DNA of 64,000 nt. Source: Bacteroidales bacterium. GTDB lineage: Bacteria; Bacteroidota; Bacteroidia; Bacteroidales; UBA932. Shown here in pieces: positions 32,173-40,376 of this stretch (position 1 is its first letter; every line of letters begins with the position of its first letter). Under the pieces are notes generated by a model. The model was not told where the DNA came from and ran no database searches. It saw only the letters and a list, made by a program, of their open reading frames with translations. The translations under genes and the position numbers were made by a program. The stretch is from positions 27,311-91,310 of the forward strand of contig JAFZOU010000039.1 in assembly GCA_017550525.1 (NCBI GenBank), written 5' to 3'.

Positions 32173-33981
32173 ATGAAAAGGTTTGTGGCTCTGATGGCCG
32201 TTTTAATGGCGTTGTCCTCCGCGCTCGTGGCGCAGGAGACGGCGGACCTGTATTCTATTGCGGAGGAGCAGTACTTTAATGGCCAGTACGGCGCTGCAAT
32301 ACGCACTGCGCTTGAAGGGTTGCAGCAAGCCCCGGCAAAGGACTCGGAAGAATCAGCAGTGGAACTCTACTCCATCCTTGGAGCATCATATTCCAGGATG
32401 GGGGCGTTTGACAAGGCGGCCGATTATTTCTTCCGTTGTTATGAATATGACAGGAAAGAGGGCAATCCAGAGGGTATGACATCGTCCCTGATAAACCTTG
32501 CATCGATGTACGTTTACGCCGGGAAACCAGAGCTGGCGGAAAATGAAGCTCTTGAAGCTATCGACAACGAAAGACCTCTAGGAAGGCCTTATAAGCTGGC
32601 AATGGCCTACGGAAAAGCCTGTGACGTATACCATGCCCTGAAACAGGAAGAGAAAGCCCTGGAGTATGCCAACCTTGCCGTATCAACGGCCAGGGAAACG
32701 GAAGACGCCGGAGCGGAAGCCATCCGCAGGAGCCAGAGGGCATATCCTCTTCTGGCAATGAACAGGTATAAGGAGGCGGAGGCCGATTTATCTTTTTCGG
32801 AGAAGATTTTCAGCCAGAACGGCAATCGGCAGTCACTGGCAATAGTGTACTTCCAGCTTGCCGGATTATATGAAAAGACCGGCCGGAATGCATCGGCCAC
32901 TTCATATTATAGAAAGGCCTTGGAACTTTCCAGGGAACTGCCGGACAAGCCGCTGGAGCAGAAGATATGCAACTCTTTCTCGGCACATATTAAAAAATCG
33001 GCCCCGGATGAGGCATATGAGCTATTAAGCCGATCGGCCCAATTGCAGGAGGAGATATCAAAGAGCGAGAGCGACAACGCCCTTGAACTTTTCAATATCG
33101 AGTATGAGACCGCCAAGAAGGAAGAGCAGATTGCAGCACAGGAGAGGGCTCTGCACGCCGAAAAACAGCGGACGTTCGTTCTGATAGTATTACTGTTGGT
33201 ATTGATTGTTGCGGCAATTATTACGGCAATCACTGCGTATGAATCCAAGAAAGACAAGGAAAAACTCCGGCAGAGCAACGCACAGAAGGATTTTCTTTTC
33301 AAGGTAATATCGCACGATATAATGTCGCCGGCAATAGCTATGCTCAGAGGTATTCAAATGCTTCGGAGCCATTCAGGTGACGGCATTCTTGAAAGAGACT
33401 CGGAGGTCCTGGTCCAGCTGGAAAGGCAGGCGGAATCGGAAGTGGAACTTATTGACAATGTAATGCGCTGGGCCCGTAACAAGGAAGATTCTTCTTCCCG
33501 TGACAAGGCCCGTTTCGATATAGTGAGTATGTCCCGTGAGGCCATGAAACAGTATAGGGGAGGAGCATTGCAAAAAGGGATAAGCCTTGAGCTGTATAGC
33601 CCCTCTGACAGCATTGTAGTATATTCAAACAGGAATCATCTCCTCATTGCCTTAAGGAATCTCTTGTCAAATGCCATAAAGTTCTCTCATGAGGGAGGGC
33701 GGGTTTCAGTAAGGATTCAAGACTCAGAAGACGGAACAAATCTAAGTGTTGAGGATAGTGGAATAGGTATTCCTGCCGATAAACTGGACAGTATCTACAA
33801 CTCGGAGTCATCTTTCAGGCGTCCGGGTACAGTCGGGGAACCAAGCCATGGATTGGGGCTTGCGGTGAGCCGGGACCTTGTGGCGGCAATAGGCGGACGT
33901 TTGGATGTGAGAAGCGTTGAGGGCAAGGGCAGCATTTTTACAATTCATATACCTGCGGGAGGGGGTGAAGGAAATGGGTGA
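32173..33981 (+). CDS. Histidine kinase with periplasmic TPR sensor domain
   Basis: The protein has 602 residues. A signal peptide (ending LVAQ) is followed by about 310 residues of TPR repeats (for example YSILGASYSRMGAFDKAADYF), then a coiled coil and a membrane helix near 335-355. The kinase core follows: H box FKVISHDIMSP with phospho-His 381, N box LLSNAIKFSH, G1 DSGIGIP and G2 SHGLGLAVS. It phosphorylates the response regulator encoded next, whose start overlaps its stop by 8 bases. It diverges from a peptide-lipoprotein operon, as the TPR-LuxR gene at 18388 does. Confidence 0.93.
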   Translation: MKRFVALMAVLMALSSALVAQETADLYSIAEEQYFNGQYGAAIRTALEGLQQAPAKDSEESAVELYSILGASYSRMGAFDKAADYFFRCYEYDRKEGNPEGMTSSLINLASMYVYAGKPELAENEALEAIDNERPLGRPYKLAMAYGKACDVYHALKQEEKALEYANLAVSTARETEDAGAEAIRRSQRAYPLLAMNRYKEAEADLSFSEKIFSQNGNRQSLAIVYFQLAGLYEKTGRNASATSYYRKALELSRELPDKPLEQKICNSFSAHIKKSAPDEAYELLSRSAQLQEEISKSESDNALELFNIEYETAKKEEQIAAQERALHAEKQRTFVLIVLLLVLIVAAIITAITAYESKKDKEKLRQSNAQKDFLFKVISHDIMSPAIAMLRGIQMLRSHSGDGILERDSEVLVQLERQAESEVELIDNVMRWARNKEDSSSRDKARFDIVSMSREAMKQYRGGALQKGISLELYSPSDSIVVYSNRNHLLIALRNLLSNAIKFSHEGGRVSVRIQDSEDGTNLSVEDSGIGIPADKLDSIYNSESSFRRPGTVGEPSHGLGLAVSRDLVAAIGGRLDVRSVEGKGSIFTIHIPAGGGEGNG

Positions 33982-34609
33982 TGATGTGAGGCTTATGTTG
34001 GTGGATGACCATCCGCTTATGCTGATGGGTATAGCATCGATGCTCTCTGGAAAGGGAATAGAGATTGTGGGGACCGCCAGTAACGGAAGTGAGGCCTTGG
34101 AAATGGTGCCCCAGTTGAAGCCGGACGTGATGATGCTGGATATAATGATGCCGGTTATGGATGGCATAGAACTGGCCAGAAGGATGAGGGCCTTGTATCC
34201 TGATGTTGCGCTCCTTGTATTGTCAAGCGATTCGTCACTTGCGTCTTTGGAAGTGCTCCTCAATATCGGCATAGACGGTTTTCTCTCAAAGACCAGCGAT
34301 GCCCCCGTTATGCTTGATGCCGTCAAGAGCGTAGCCGCCGGTTATGAGTATTATGGCACCGACATTGCGCGTCTAATTGAGCGGATAAGCCTTGCCAAGA
34401 AGGCTTCGGATAGCATCTTCACGCCACGGGAACTAGATGTGATACGTTTCAGCTGCCAGGGCCTTCAATACAAGGAAATAGCCGAGCGACTGGGAATCCG
34501 ATACCTCACGGTTGTTACTATCAAAAACAACATTTTCAGGAAGCTGGGTATAAACAATACAGTCGAACTGGTCGTTTATGCTATCAAGAATGAGTTGATA
34601 ACCTTATAA
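33974..34609 (+). CDS. LuxR-family response regulator
   Basis: The protein has 211 residues. The receiver domain has acidic pair DD in MLVDDHPL, phospho-Asp 56 in LDIMMPVMDG and a conserved Lys in FLSKTSDAP. The C-terminal LuxR HTH is FTPRELDVIRFSCQGLQYKE...IKNNIFRKLG. It is cotranscribed and translationally coupled with the TPR kinase. Its HTH resembles that of the one-component TPR regulator at 18388, which suggests that the two loci are variants of one signalling theme. Start 33974 is used; an upstream in-frame ATG lies deep within the kinase gene. Confidence 0.93.
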   Translation: MGDDVRLMLVDDHPLMLMGIASMLSGKGIEIVGTASNGSEALEMVPQLKPDVMMLDIMMPVMDGIELARRMRALYPDVALLVLSSDSSLASLEVLLNIGIDGFLSKTSDAPVMLDAVKSVAAGYEYYGTDIARLIERISLAKKASDSIFTPRELDVIRFSCQGLQYKEIAERLGIRYLTVVTIKNNIFRKLGINNTVELVVYAIKNELITL

Positions 34610-34621
34610 CAAATATTTTCC

Positions 34622-34653
34622 GGCCCTCATGTTTTTTGAGGGCCGTTTTTTTT
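34622..34653 (+). terminator. Terminator of the kinase/regulator operon
   Basis: The stem GGCCCTCA/TGAGGGCC is followed by GTTTTTTTT. Confidence 0.85.
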
Positions 34654-34654
34654 G

Positions 34655-34662
34655 TATATTTG
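34655..34662 (+). promoter_or_regulatory. Promoter -7 box for the 34681 small gene
   Basis: TATATTTG starts right after the preceding terminator and is 18 bases upstream of the ATG at 34681. Confidence 0.65.
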
Positions 34663-34680
34663 CGGGAACGACAGTCGTCT

Positions 34681-34851
34681 ATGAAGGAGAAAAAGGATAA
34701 TTCTTTAAAGTCACCAGCAGCATCTTACGGCAGCAAGGTGAGATTGGGTGATATAGTTCCTATACCAATGGAGAACGCGGATGAAACGCTGCATTCTATG
34801 GGGTATGTAACGCACGAAGATTTGGTGAATCATCTTTCAAAGCATATGTAG
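34681..34851 (+). CDS. Small protein of unknown function, possibly frameshifted
   Basis: The protein has 56 residues, is basic at the N-terminus (MKEKKDNSLKS) and acidic in the middle (PMENADETLHSMGYVTHEDLV), and has no signal peptide. The promoter box and start are good. Around base 34840 another frame stays open to 34901 and reads AYVDDYSFDEWKCTDKSFL, which looks like a natural continuation. A one-base indel would give a protein of about 73 residues. I therefore cannot tell whether the 56-residue form is complete. No family is recognised. rpiB follows after 73 bases. Confidence 0.5.
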   Translation: MKEKKDNSLKSPAASYGSKVRLGDIVPIPMENADETLHSMGYVTHEDLVNHLSKHM

Positions 34852-34924
34852 ATGATTACTCCTTTGACGAGTGGAAGTGCACGGACAAGTCGTTTCTTTA
34901 ATGAATTTGATTATTGATCATATT

Positions 34925-35356
34925 ATGAAAATCGGCATTTGCAATGACCACGCAGGCGTGGAGTACAAGTTCAAACTGGTGAAGATGCTTCAGAAAAGGG
35001 GTATCGAGGTTGTGAATTACGGCACTGACACAGAGGCTAGCGTAGACTACCCGGATTATGCCCACAGGCTGGCCCAGGCCGTGGAGGGCGGGGAAGTGGA
35101 CCTTGGAATAGCGCTCTGCGGCACCGGCAACGGAATGGCCATCACCCTCAACAAGCACCAGGGAATCCGCGCGGGCCTTGCGTGGGGCACTGCCATCGGC
35201 CATCTTGTGGCTCAACATAACAACGCCAACGTCCTTGTGCTTCCGGCACGCTTCATCTCCTATCGCCTTGCATCGGCCATAGTGCGTGAATGGCTTGACA
35301 CTCCCTTCGAGGGCGGCCGCCATCAGAAACGCATAGACAAAATGCCCTGCAGATGA
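34925..35356 (+). CDS. rpiB: Ribose-5-phosphate isomerase B
   Basis: RpiB interconverts ribose 5-phosphate and ribulose 5-phosphate in the pentose phosphate pathway. The protein has 143 residues of the RpiB/LacA/LacB family with the N-terminal MKIGICNDHAGVEYK (phosphate-binding DHAG) and the active-site loop LCGTGNGMAITLNKHQGIRA. The position of the usual catalytic Cys is in ALCGTGNG. The ATG at 34925 is chosen over 34871 because it starts the beta-strand of the family. Its stop overlaps the truB start by 4 bases (ATGA). Confidence 0.92.
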   Translation: MKIGICNDHAGVEYKFKLVKMLQKRGIEVVNYGTDTEASVDYPDYAHRLAQAVEGGEVDLGIALCGTGNGMAITLNKHQGIRAGLAWGTAIGHLVAQHNNANVLVLPARFISYRLASAIVREWLDTPFEGGRHQKRIDKMPCR

Positions 35357-36306
35357 ATTTTACCTCAGACATCGCGGATTACCCGGAGGGAATAGTCCTT
35401 GCGGTGGATAAGCCGTACAGGTGGACATCGGCCGATGTAATCCGTAAACTCAAGTACGCCGCCATCAAGCACTTCGGGAAGAAAAACCTGAAGGTGGGGC
35501 ACGCCGGCACGCTGGACCCTCTGGCTACGGGCGTGCTGCTGGTGTGTATCGGCAATGCGTGCAAACGGGCGCAGGAACTGCAGGACCACCCCAAGGAATA
35601 TATCGCGCGTATACGCTTTGGCGCCACAACTCCTTCCTATGACCTTGAGAAGGAGGTGGACCGCCGATTCCCCTATGAGCATATCACGGCTTCATCCGTC
35701 CGTGACGCCCTGCCGGCATTCCTTGGCGAGCAGGAGCAGGTGGCTCCGCTCTTTTCCGCCAAAAGCGTAGACGGTGTCCGTGCGTACGAACTTGCCCGGA
35801 AACTCTACCGCTCAGGCCGATTCTCGGAACTGGACTCCGCCGCCCTGGAAACCCTCCAGCGTAACAAGATCGTGATCTCTGAACTGGAATTGCTGGACTT
35901 CTCTGCGGGTGATGGAGATAGAGTCCGGGGGGCTTGTCCACCCCCGGACAAGTGTAGGGGGAGGGGCCCGCAGACTGAAGGGACGGTGAGCAAGCTTGCT
36001 TGGTCACCGGCACTGCAGGCTGTGGGAGGGGCCGGAGTTGAGCGAAGCGAAACGGAGTCCCCCCGGACTCTATCTCCATCACCATCGGCACGCATCAACG
36101 TAGCTGATACATCGGCCCTGGGGCTGCCGGAGGCGGTTATTCGGATTGCGTGCAGCAAAGGCACCTACATCCGGGCGTTTGCGCGTGACCTTGGGGAGGC
36201 GCTGGGCTCCGGAGGGCACCTCTCCGGCCTCATCCGCACCTGCAGCGGCTCCTTCCGTCTGGAGGATGCCCTCTCCCTTGACGCCGCCCTCGCACTGCTG
36301 CAATAG
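35353..36306 (+). CDS. truB: tRNA pseudouridine-55 synthase, with a large palindromic insertion
   Basis: TruB makes pseudouridine 55 in the T loop of tRNAs. The protein has 317 residues. The catalytic Asp 55 is in GHAGTLDPLATG; further motifs are KEYIARIRFGATTPSYD, APLFSAKSVDG (variant of the conserved PxYSAxK) and CSKGTYIRAFARDLG. Residues about 186-244, lying between LELLDFSA and the strand before CSKGTYIR, are encoded by a cloverleaf element and have no counterpart in the family. Without them the length would be about 255, near that of short TruB proteins. The insertion is in frame and in a surface loop between strands, so activity may persist. Confidence 0.94.
   Translation: MNFTSDIADYPEGIVLAVDKPYRWTSADVIRKLKYAAIKHFGKKNLKVGHAGTLDPLATGVLLVCIGNACKRAQELQDHPKEYIARIRFGATTPSYDLEKEVDRRFPYEHITASSVRDALPAFLGEQEQVAPLFSAKSVDGVRAYELARKLYRSGRFSELDSAALETLQRNKIVISELELLDFSAGDGDRVRGACPPPDKCRGRGPQTEGTVSKLAWSPALQAVGGAGVERSETESPRTLSPSPSARINVADTSALGLPEAVIRIACSKGTYIRAFARDLGEALGSGGHLSGLIRTCSGSFRLEDALSLDAALALLQ
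35908..36083 (-). repeat. Cloverleaf palindromic element (long subtype), copy in truB
   Basis: Perfect 25-bp arms (35908-35932 and 36059-36083) enclose the hairpin CTTGTCC/GGACAAG (35933-35952), a GGGGGAGGGGCCCGCAG block, a GGTGA/TCACC hairpin near 35993-36008 and a GTTGAGCG/CGAAAC hairpin near 36035-36053. On the reverse strand GGCCCCTCCC and GGGCCCCTCCC line up with the short-subtype core. The half copy at 63806 matches it over 51 bases with three differences. Confidence 0.88.
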
Positions 36307-36416
36307 CCGTTGAATGGAACCAATTGAGCATCAATGGTTTATGTAAAATGCCTGCAACGATTTCATTGCGGGCATTTTGCATAATAGCCAGTATATCAAT
36401 GATTTACATTCGACGG
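36307..36416. repeat. 110-bp palindrome (family E), copy 2
   Basis: It begins on the base after the truB stop. Ends CCGTTGAATG and CATTCGACGG are inverted repeats; the central stem is TGCCTGCAA.../TTGCGGGCA flanked by A/T runs. It probably terminates truB. Confidence 0.88.
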
Positions 36417-36474
36417 GCGCAGCCGCGATGACTTGGAACAGGAAAGCCCCGTTGCAATTGTGCGCAGAATCCGC

Positions 36475-36482
36475 TAAATTTG
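36475..36482 (+). promoter_or_regulatory. Promoter -7 box for gltX
   Basis: TAAATTTG, 21 bases upstream of the ATG at 36504. Confidence 0.68.
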
Positions 36483-36503
36483 TACCTCCAAAAACCAACT
36501 CAA

Positions 36504-38285
36504 ATGGAAAGAAGAACACGCGTAAGATTTGCTCCGTCTCCCACCGGTCCGCTCCATATGGGCGGCGTGCGTACGGCTCTGTATAACTACCTGTATGCCA
36601 AGCAGAAGGGCGGAGATTTCATCATCCGTATAGAAGACACTGACTCCCACCGTTTTGTTCCGGGAGCGGAGCAGTATATCATAGAGGCCCTCAGCTGGTG
36701 CGGGATCATCCCCGATGAAGGAGTGGAGAACGGTAAGGTTGTGGAGGAGGCATCGGCCAGACACCCCCACGCCCCCTATCGTCAGAGCCAGCGCAAGCCC
36801 CTTTACCGCAAGTACGCGGAGGAACTTGTTGAGAAAGGCTGGGCATATTATGCTTTTGACAGTGCCGATGAACTGAATGACCGGCGCGCAGAGGCTGAGG
36901 CCAAAGGTGACACGTTCATGTACAACGCTGCCACCCGCGGCAGCCTCCGCAACTCCCTGAGTCTCCCGGAAGATGAGGTAAAACGCCTTCTGGACACCAC
37001 CACAGATTGGACCATCCGCTTCAAGATGCCCCTGAACCGCGTTGTGAAGATGGACGACCTAATCCGCGGCCACGTGGAGGTGAACACAGACACCCTTGAC
37101 GACAAAGTCCTTTGGAAAAGGGCCGATGAACTCCCCACCTACCACCTCGCCAACATAGTGGACGACCACCTAATGGAAATCACTGAGGTTATCCGCGGAG
37201 AGGAGTGGCTCCCGTCCCTTCCCCTTCACTATATGCTCTACGAGGCATTCGGCTGGACAGAGACCATGCCCCGCTTTGCGCACCTGAGCCTGCTTCTGAA
37301 GCCTATCGGCAATGGAAAACTTTCCAAGCGGGACGGTGACAAACTGGGCTTCCCGGTATTCCCCCTTGCGTGGAAGAACCCTGAAACCGGAGAGATTTCC
37401 CACGGCTACCGTGAGGACGGATACTTCCCTGAGGCCTTTGTGAACCTTCTTGCAATGCTTGGTTGGAACCCCGGCGACGACCGCGAGATGTTCACCCTGG
37501 ACCAGCTGGTAGAGGCTTTTTCCCTGGACAAAGTGCAGAAGGCCGGCGCAAAGTTCAATCCGGACAAAGCCAAATGGTACAATAAGGAGTATCTCCGCCT
37601 CAAGACCACCCAGGAACTCACGGACCTCTTCATCCCCGTCCTGGAAAGCCACGGAATAAAGGTAGTTGACTGCCCTTGCAACGCCCTTACCGCAGGCGCA
37701 TCCTTTGAAGGCTTCGGCGCCGATTTCACCAACCACATCTTCACCCGTGAATATGTGGAGGCCGTGGTTGAACTTGTGAAGGAGCGCGCCACCTTCGTTA
37801 AAGATATGTGGGACATCGCCGCATACCTCTTCGTGGCGCCTCAGCAGTTTGAGGAGTTCGGCATCAAGGCCGGCGCAGGACTGCCGTCAAAGCCGGTAGA
37901 TCCCAATCGGCCCGTAGACCCCAGGGCAAAGGTGTACGATGACACCAAAACCGCCCCCTTCCTTGCAAAGGACGTGGACAAGTTCTGGAACCCGGACCAC
38001 TACGAGAACTGCTTCGAAGTGTGCCAGTACATCTCCGGCGCGGAGTTCGGCTTCGACGACCTTGACGTCTACCGCGGCACAATGGAGGCCGATGTCCTTG
38101 AGCACGTCCTTGAGGACTACATCAAGATGAGGGAATACCCCATGGGCAAGGTTATGAACAGCCTCCGCCTGGCCCTCACCGGAGCGGCTTCGGGCCTTGG
38201 AATAGCCGCCATCCTCAGTTTTATCGGCCGGAAAGAGTTTGCCCGCCGAATGGGCTATGTGGCCGAGCGGCTGGGAAGGATTTAG
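36504..38285 (+). CDS. gltX: Glutamyl-tRNA synthetase
   Basis: The protein has 593 residues. The HIGH-type motif is in SPTGPLHMGGVRTALYNYL, the discriminating segment FIIRIEDTDSHRFV follows, and the KMSKS-type motif is KLSKRDGD. The long C-terminal anticodon-binding part ends AARRMGY-like in FARRMGYVAERLG. It charges tRNA-Glu. At 593 residues it is longer than the E. coli enzyme (471), which is usual for Bacteroidota GltX. The ATG at 36504 starts the family N-terminus and lies downstream of a promoter box. A 110-bp palindrome starts 2 bases after the stop. Confidence 0.95.
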   Translation: MERRTRVRFAPSPTGPLHMGGVRTALYNYLYAKQKGGDFIIRIEDTDSHRFVPGAEQYIIEALSWCGIIPDEGVENGKVVEEASARHPHAPYRQSQRKPLYRKYAEELVEKGWAYYAFDSADELNDRRAEAEAKGDTFMYNAATRGSLRNSLSLPEDEVKRLLDTTTDWTIRFKMPLNRVVKMDDLIRGHVEVNTDTLDDKVLWKRADELPTYHLANIVDDHLMEITEVIRGEEWLPSLPLHYMLYEAFGWTETMPRFAHLSLLLKPIGNGKLSKRDGDKLGFPVFPLAWKNPETGEISHGYREDGYFPEAFVNLLAMLGWNPGDDREMFTLDQLVEAFSLDKVQKAGAKFNPDKAKWYNKEYLRLKTTQELTDLFIPVLESHGIKVVDCPCNALTAGASFEGFGADFTNHIFTREYVEAVVELVKERATFVKDMWDIAAYLFVAPQQFEEFGIKAGAGLPSKPVDPNRPVDPRAKVYDDTKTAPFLAKDVDKFWNPDHYENCFEVCQYISGAEFGFDDLDVYRGTMEADVLEHVLEDYIKMREYPMGKVMNSLRLALTGAASGLGIAAILSFIGRKEFARRMGYVAERLGRI

Positions 38286-38286
38286 G

Positions 38287-38396
38287 CTGTAGAATACAAG
38301 TTTTTGATAGTTAGCACGTTACACAAAACACCCGCAATGAAATTATTGCGGGTGTTTTGTGTAAACAGCTGGTAATCAATCCGTTCTATTCCACGG
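38287..38396. repeat. 110-bp palindrome (family E), copy 3; bidirectional terminator
   Basis: The central stem ACACCCGCAAT/ATTGCGGGTGT is flanked by ACAAAA and TTTTGT. It lies between convergent gltX and the fRMsr-MsrA gene. Its right end overlaps the last residues and stop codon of the latter (stop at 38386). Confidence 0.87.
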
Positions 38397-39324
38397 GAAA
38401 TTTGATGTGACAATAGCCGTTTGGATTCTTATCCAGATAATCCTGATGAAAGTCTTCCGCCCTGTAGAAGCATGACAGGGGTAAGAGTTCTACAGGAATT
38501 GAGTCTACGCCCAATTCCCGCATTACGTTTACAAAGACTTCTTTTAGGATAGTTACATCATTGTCATCGGCATAGAATACCCCTGTACGGTAGCGGGTAC
38601 CTTCATCTTCTCCCTGTTTGTTGAGGCTCAGAGGGTCTATGACTTTGAAGTACAGTTCTGCGAGTTTTTCAAGTGAAACAACCGAGGGATTGTATCTTAC
38701 ATGAACGCATTCGGCGTGACCGGTGGTATCTGTGTAAACCTGCTCGTAGGAAGGATTATCAACAAGGCCGTTTGCAAATCCCACCTCAGTAAAGTCCACA
38801 CCTTCAATGCGTTTGAAGAACTTTTGTGCTCCCCAGAAACATCCGGCGGCAAACCAGATATCTTTCAGAGGGCCGTAGACAAGGCCGGCCATCTGTTCAA
38901 GATACTTCCTATCAATGTCATCAAACGTACCAAGTTCCTTACTGTCTATATCCAGGACAGCCGTAATCTTGTTTTTGTGCCACACCGGGACAACTATCTC
39001 GCTTTTTGAGAGTGCCGAACAAGCAATATGTCCCGGGAACTGTTCAACATCCGGAACAACAACCGTACGCTTTTCTTTCCAGGCGGTACCGCATACGCCA
39101 CGCCCATACGCAATGTGTGTGCAGGCAATTGGCCCCTGGAACGGTCCAAGCACCAGTTCTTCTTCTTCTTCTTCTTCCACTCGGTAAAAACCTGTCCACC
39201 AGAAGCCCATTTCCTGATGCAGAATGGCTACAAGATTTGCCATATTTGCAATAGGGTCTGACTCTCCTGAAAGCAATCCCTGAACCTGAGGCAGGAGTGA
39301 TTGGTATTGTTCTTCCTTTGTCAT
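38386..39324 (-). CDS. Fused free-methionine-R-sulfoxide reductase (fRMsr) and MsrA
   Basis: The protein has 312 residues. Residues 1-155 form a GAF-type fRMsr domain (GFWWTGFYR, GRGVCGTAW with Cys 78, HIACSALSKSE with Cys 102). Residues 157-312 form MsrA with catalytic Cys 162 in AGCFWGAQK and the family segments TGHAECVHV and FHQDYLDKNPNGYC. One polypeptide could thus reduce free Met-R-O and Met-S-O. A run of Glu encoded by a TTC/GAA microsatellite (about 39158-39178) lies in the fRMsr loop after FYRV. The start at 39324 is preferred over 39468 because the promoter box at 39349 lies between them. Confidence 0.93.
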   Translation of the reverse strand: MTKEEQYQSLLPQVQGLLSGESDPIANMANLVAILHQEMGFWWTGFYRVEEEEEEELVLGPFQGPIACTHIAYGRGVCGTAWKEKRTVVVPDVEQFPGHIACSALSKSEIVVPVWHKNKITAVLDIDSKELGTFDDIDRKYLEQMAGLVYGPLKDIWFAAGCFWGAQKFFKRIEGVDFTEVGFANGLVDNPSYEQVYTDTTGHAECVHVRYNPSVVSLEKLAELYFKVIDPLSLNKQGEDEGTRYRTGVFYADDNDVTILKEVFVNVMRELGVDSIPVELLPLSCFYRAEDFHQDYLDKNPNGYCHIKFPVE

Positions 39325-39348
39325 TAAAAAAAAGTTTGAACGAAGATA

Positions 39349-39356
39349 CAAAAATA
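39349..39356 (-). promoter_or_regulatory. Promoter -7 box for the fRMsr-MsrA gene
   Basis: TATTTTTG on the minus strand, 24 bases upstream of the ATG at 39324. Confidence 0.55.
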
Positions 39357-39446
39357 TTTGGAAATAAGCCGGAAGATTCTCATCTTCGTATCGACCGGTC
39401 AATACTTCGCGGTGCAGGAGCCTGATTATTGATGTGAGTTGCTGAT

Positions 39447-40376
39447 ATGAAGAGTCAGAAACGGCCATTTCAGAGAAATGTGCTAAACCATTGCTATCAA
39501 CGTACAGTTGATGGCGGAGTATTGTTTTACAGCCAACTGGACTATCTGGTCTGGTTCACTATAGTATGCACTGTTGCCAGAAAGCGTAGAGTACGCATTC
39601 TGGCGATGTGCCCTATGCCTGACCACACTCATTTCTCAATTGAGGCGGCCTCACTGTCAGAGTTGGCGGCTTTTATGAGGGATTATTCCAGTATTTTTGC
39701 AGCTGAACATAATAAGTTGTGCCATCGTTCCGGTCCTTTGTTTGACGGACGCTTTGGCAGTGCCATCAAAAACACGGATAAAAAAGTACGCACCAACCTG
39801 ATATATGTGTGGAACAATCCTCCGGAGCGTAAGCTTGTTGTCAAAGCCGAAGAATACCGCTGGAACTTCCTGGCTTATGCAGTTTCAGATCATCCATTCT
39901 CCAATAAGCTGGTAATAAGGAATGCACGCTGGCCAATGCAGAAAGCCGTGAAAGAAATAAAGGCAATGTTCAAAAAAGGCCAATATCTTGCTTATGCCCT
40001 GCTCAAACGCCTGTTTAATCCATTGACTCAGGAAGAAAAGCAGCAGCTCACGGATTATATTATCTCAATTTACAATGTAATTGATTACAGGGCAGCACTT
40101 AGTTTCTTCAACAGTTATGATGATCTTCTGGTCGCTGTACATTCAACAACCGGAGCAGAGCATGACATCAAGGAACTTGACGTTGGAAAGAGTGACCATC
40201 ATTATAATACAATGGTAAAAACTATCCTGAAAGAACTTAAGCCAAACGACATTCACGATATTCTGGGCTACACCAAAGAAGAAAAGTATGAGGTCTTTAA
40301 GCTCCTCCGAAAACACTCATACGCTATGTCGGAGCAAATAGCAAAATTCCTTCATATGAATATGGTTAAGCTGTAA
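39447..40376 (+). CDS. RAYT: REP-associated tyrosine transposase (Y1, HUH type)
   Basis: The protein has 309 residues. The HUH metal-binding motif is in PMPDHTHFSIE (His 60 and His 62). A downstream block GPLFDGRFGSAIKNTDKKVRTNLIYVWNNP carries the likely catalytic Tyr 120, and the typical N-terminus HCYQRTVDGG is present. The C-terminal 150 residues form a helical domain common in Bacteroidota members. RAYTs are single-copy relatives of IS200/IS605 TnpA that process REP palindromes as single-stranded DNA. The stop codon of this gene lies inside a 110-bp palindrome (40371-40480), as expected for a RAYT and its cognate repeat. Confidence 0.9.
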   Translation: MKSQKRPFQRNVLNHCYQRTVDGGVLFYSQLDYLVWFTIVCTVARKRRVRILAMCPMPDHTHFSIEAASLSELAAFMRDYSSIFAAEHNKLCHRSGPLFDGRFGSAIKNTDKKVRTNLIYVWNNPPERKLVVKAEEYRWNFLAYAVSDHPFSNKLVIRNARWPMQKAVKEIKAMFKKGQYLAYALLKRLFNPLTQEEKQQLTDYIISIYNVIDYRAALSFFNSYDDLLVAVHSTTGAEHDIKELDVGKSDHHYNTMVKTILKELKPNDIHDILGYTKEEKYEVFKLLRKHSYAMSEQIAKFLHMNMVKL

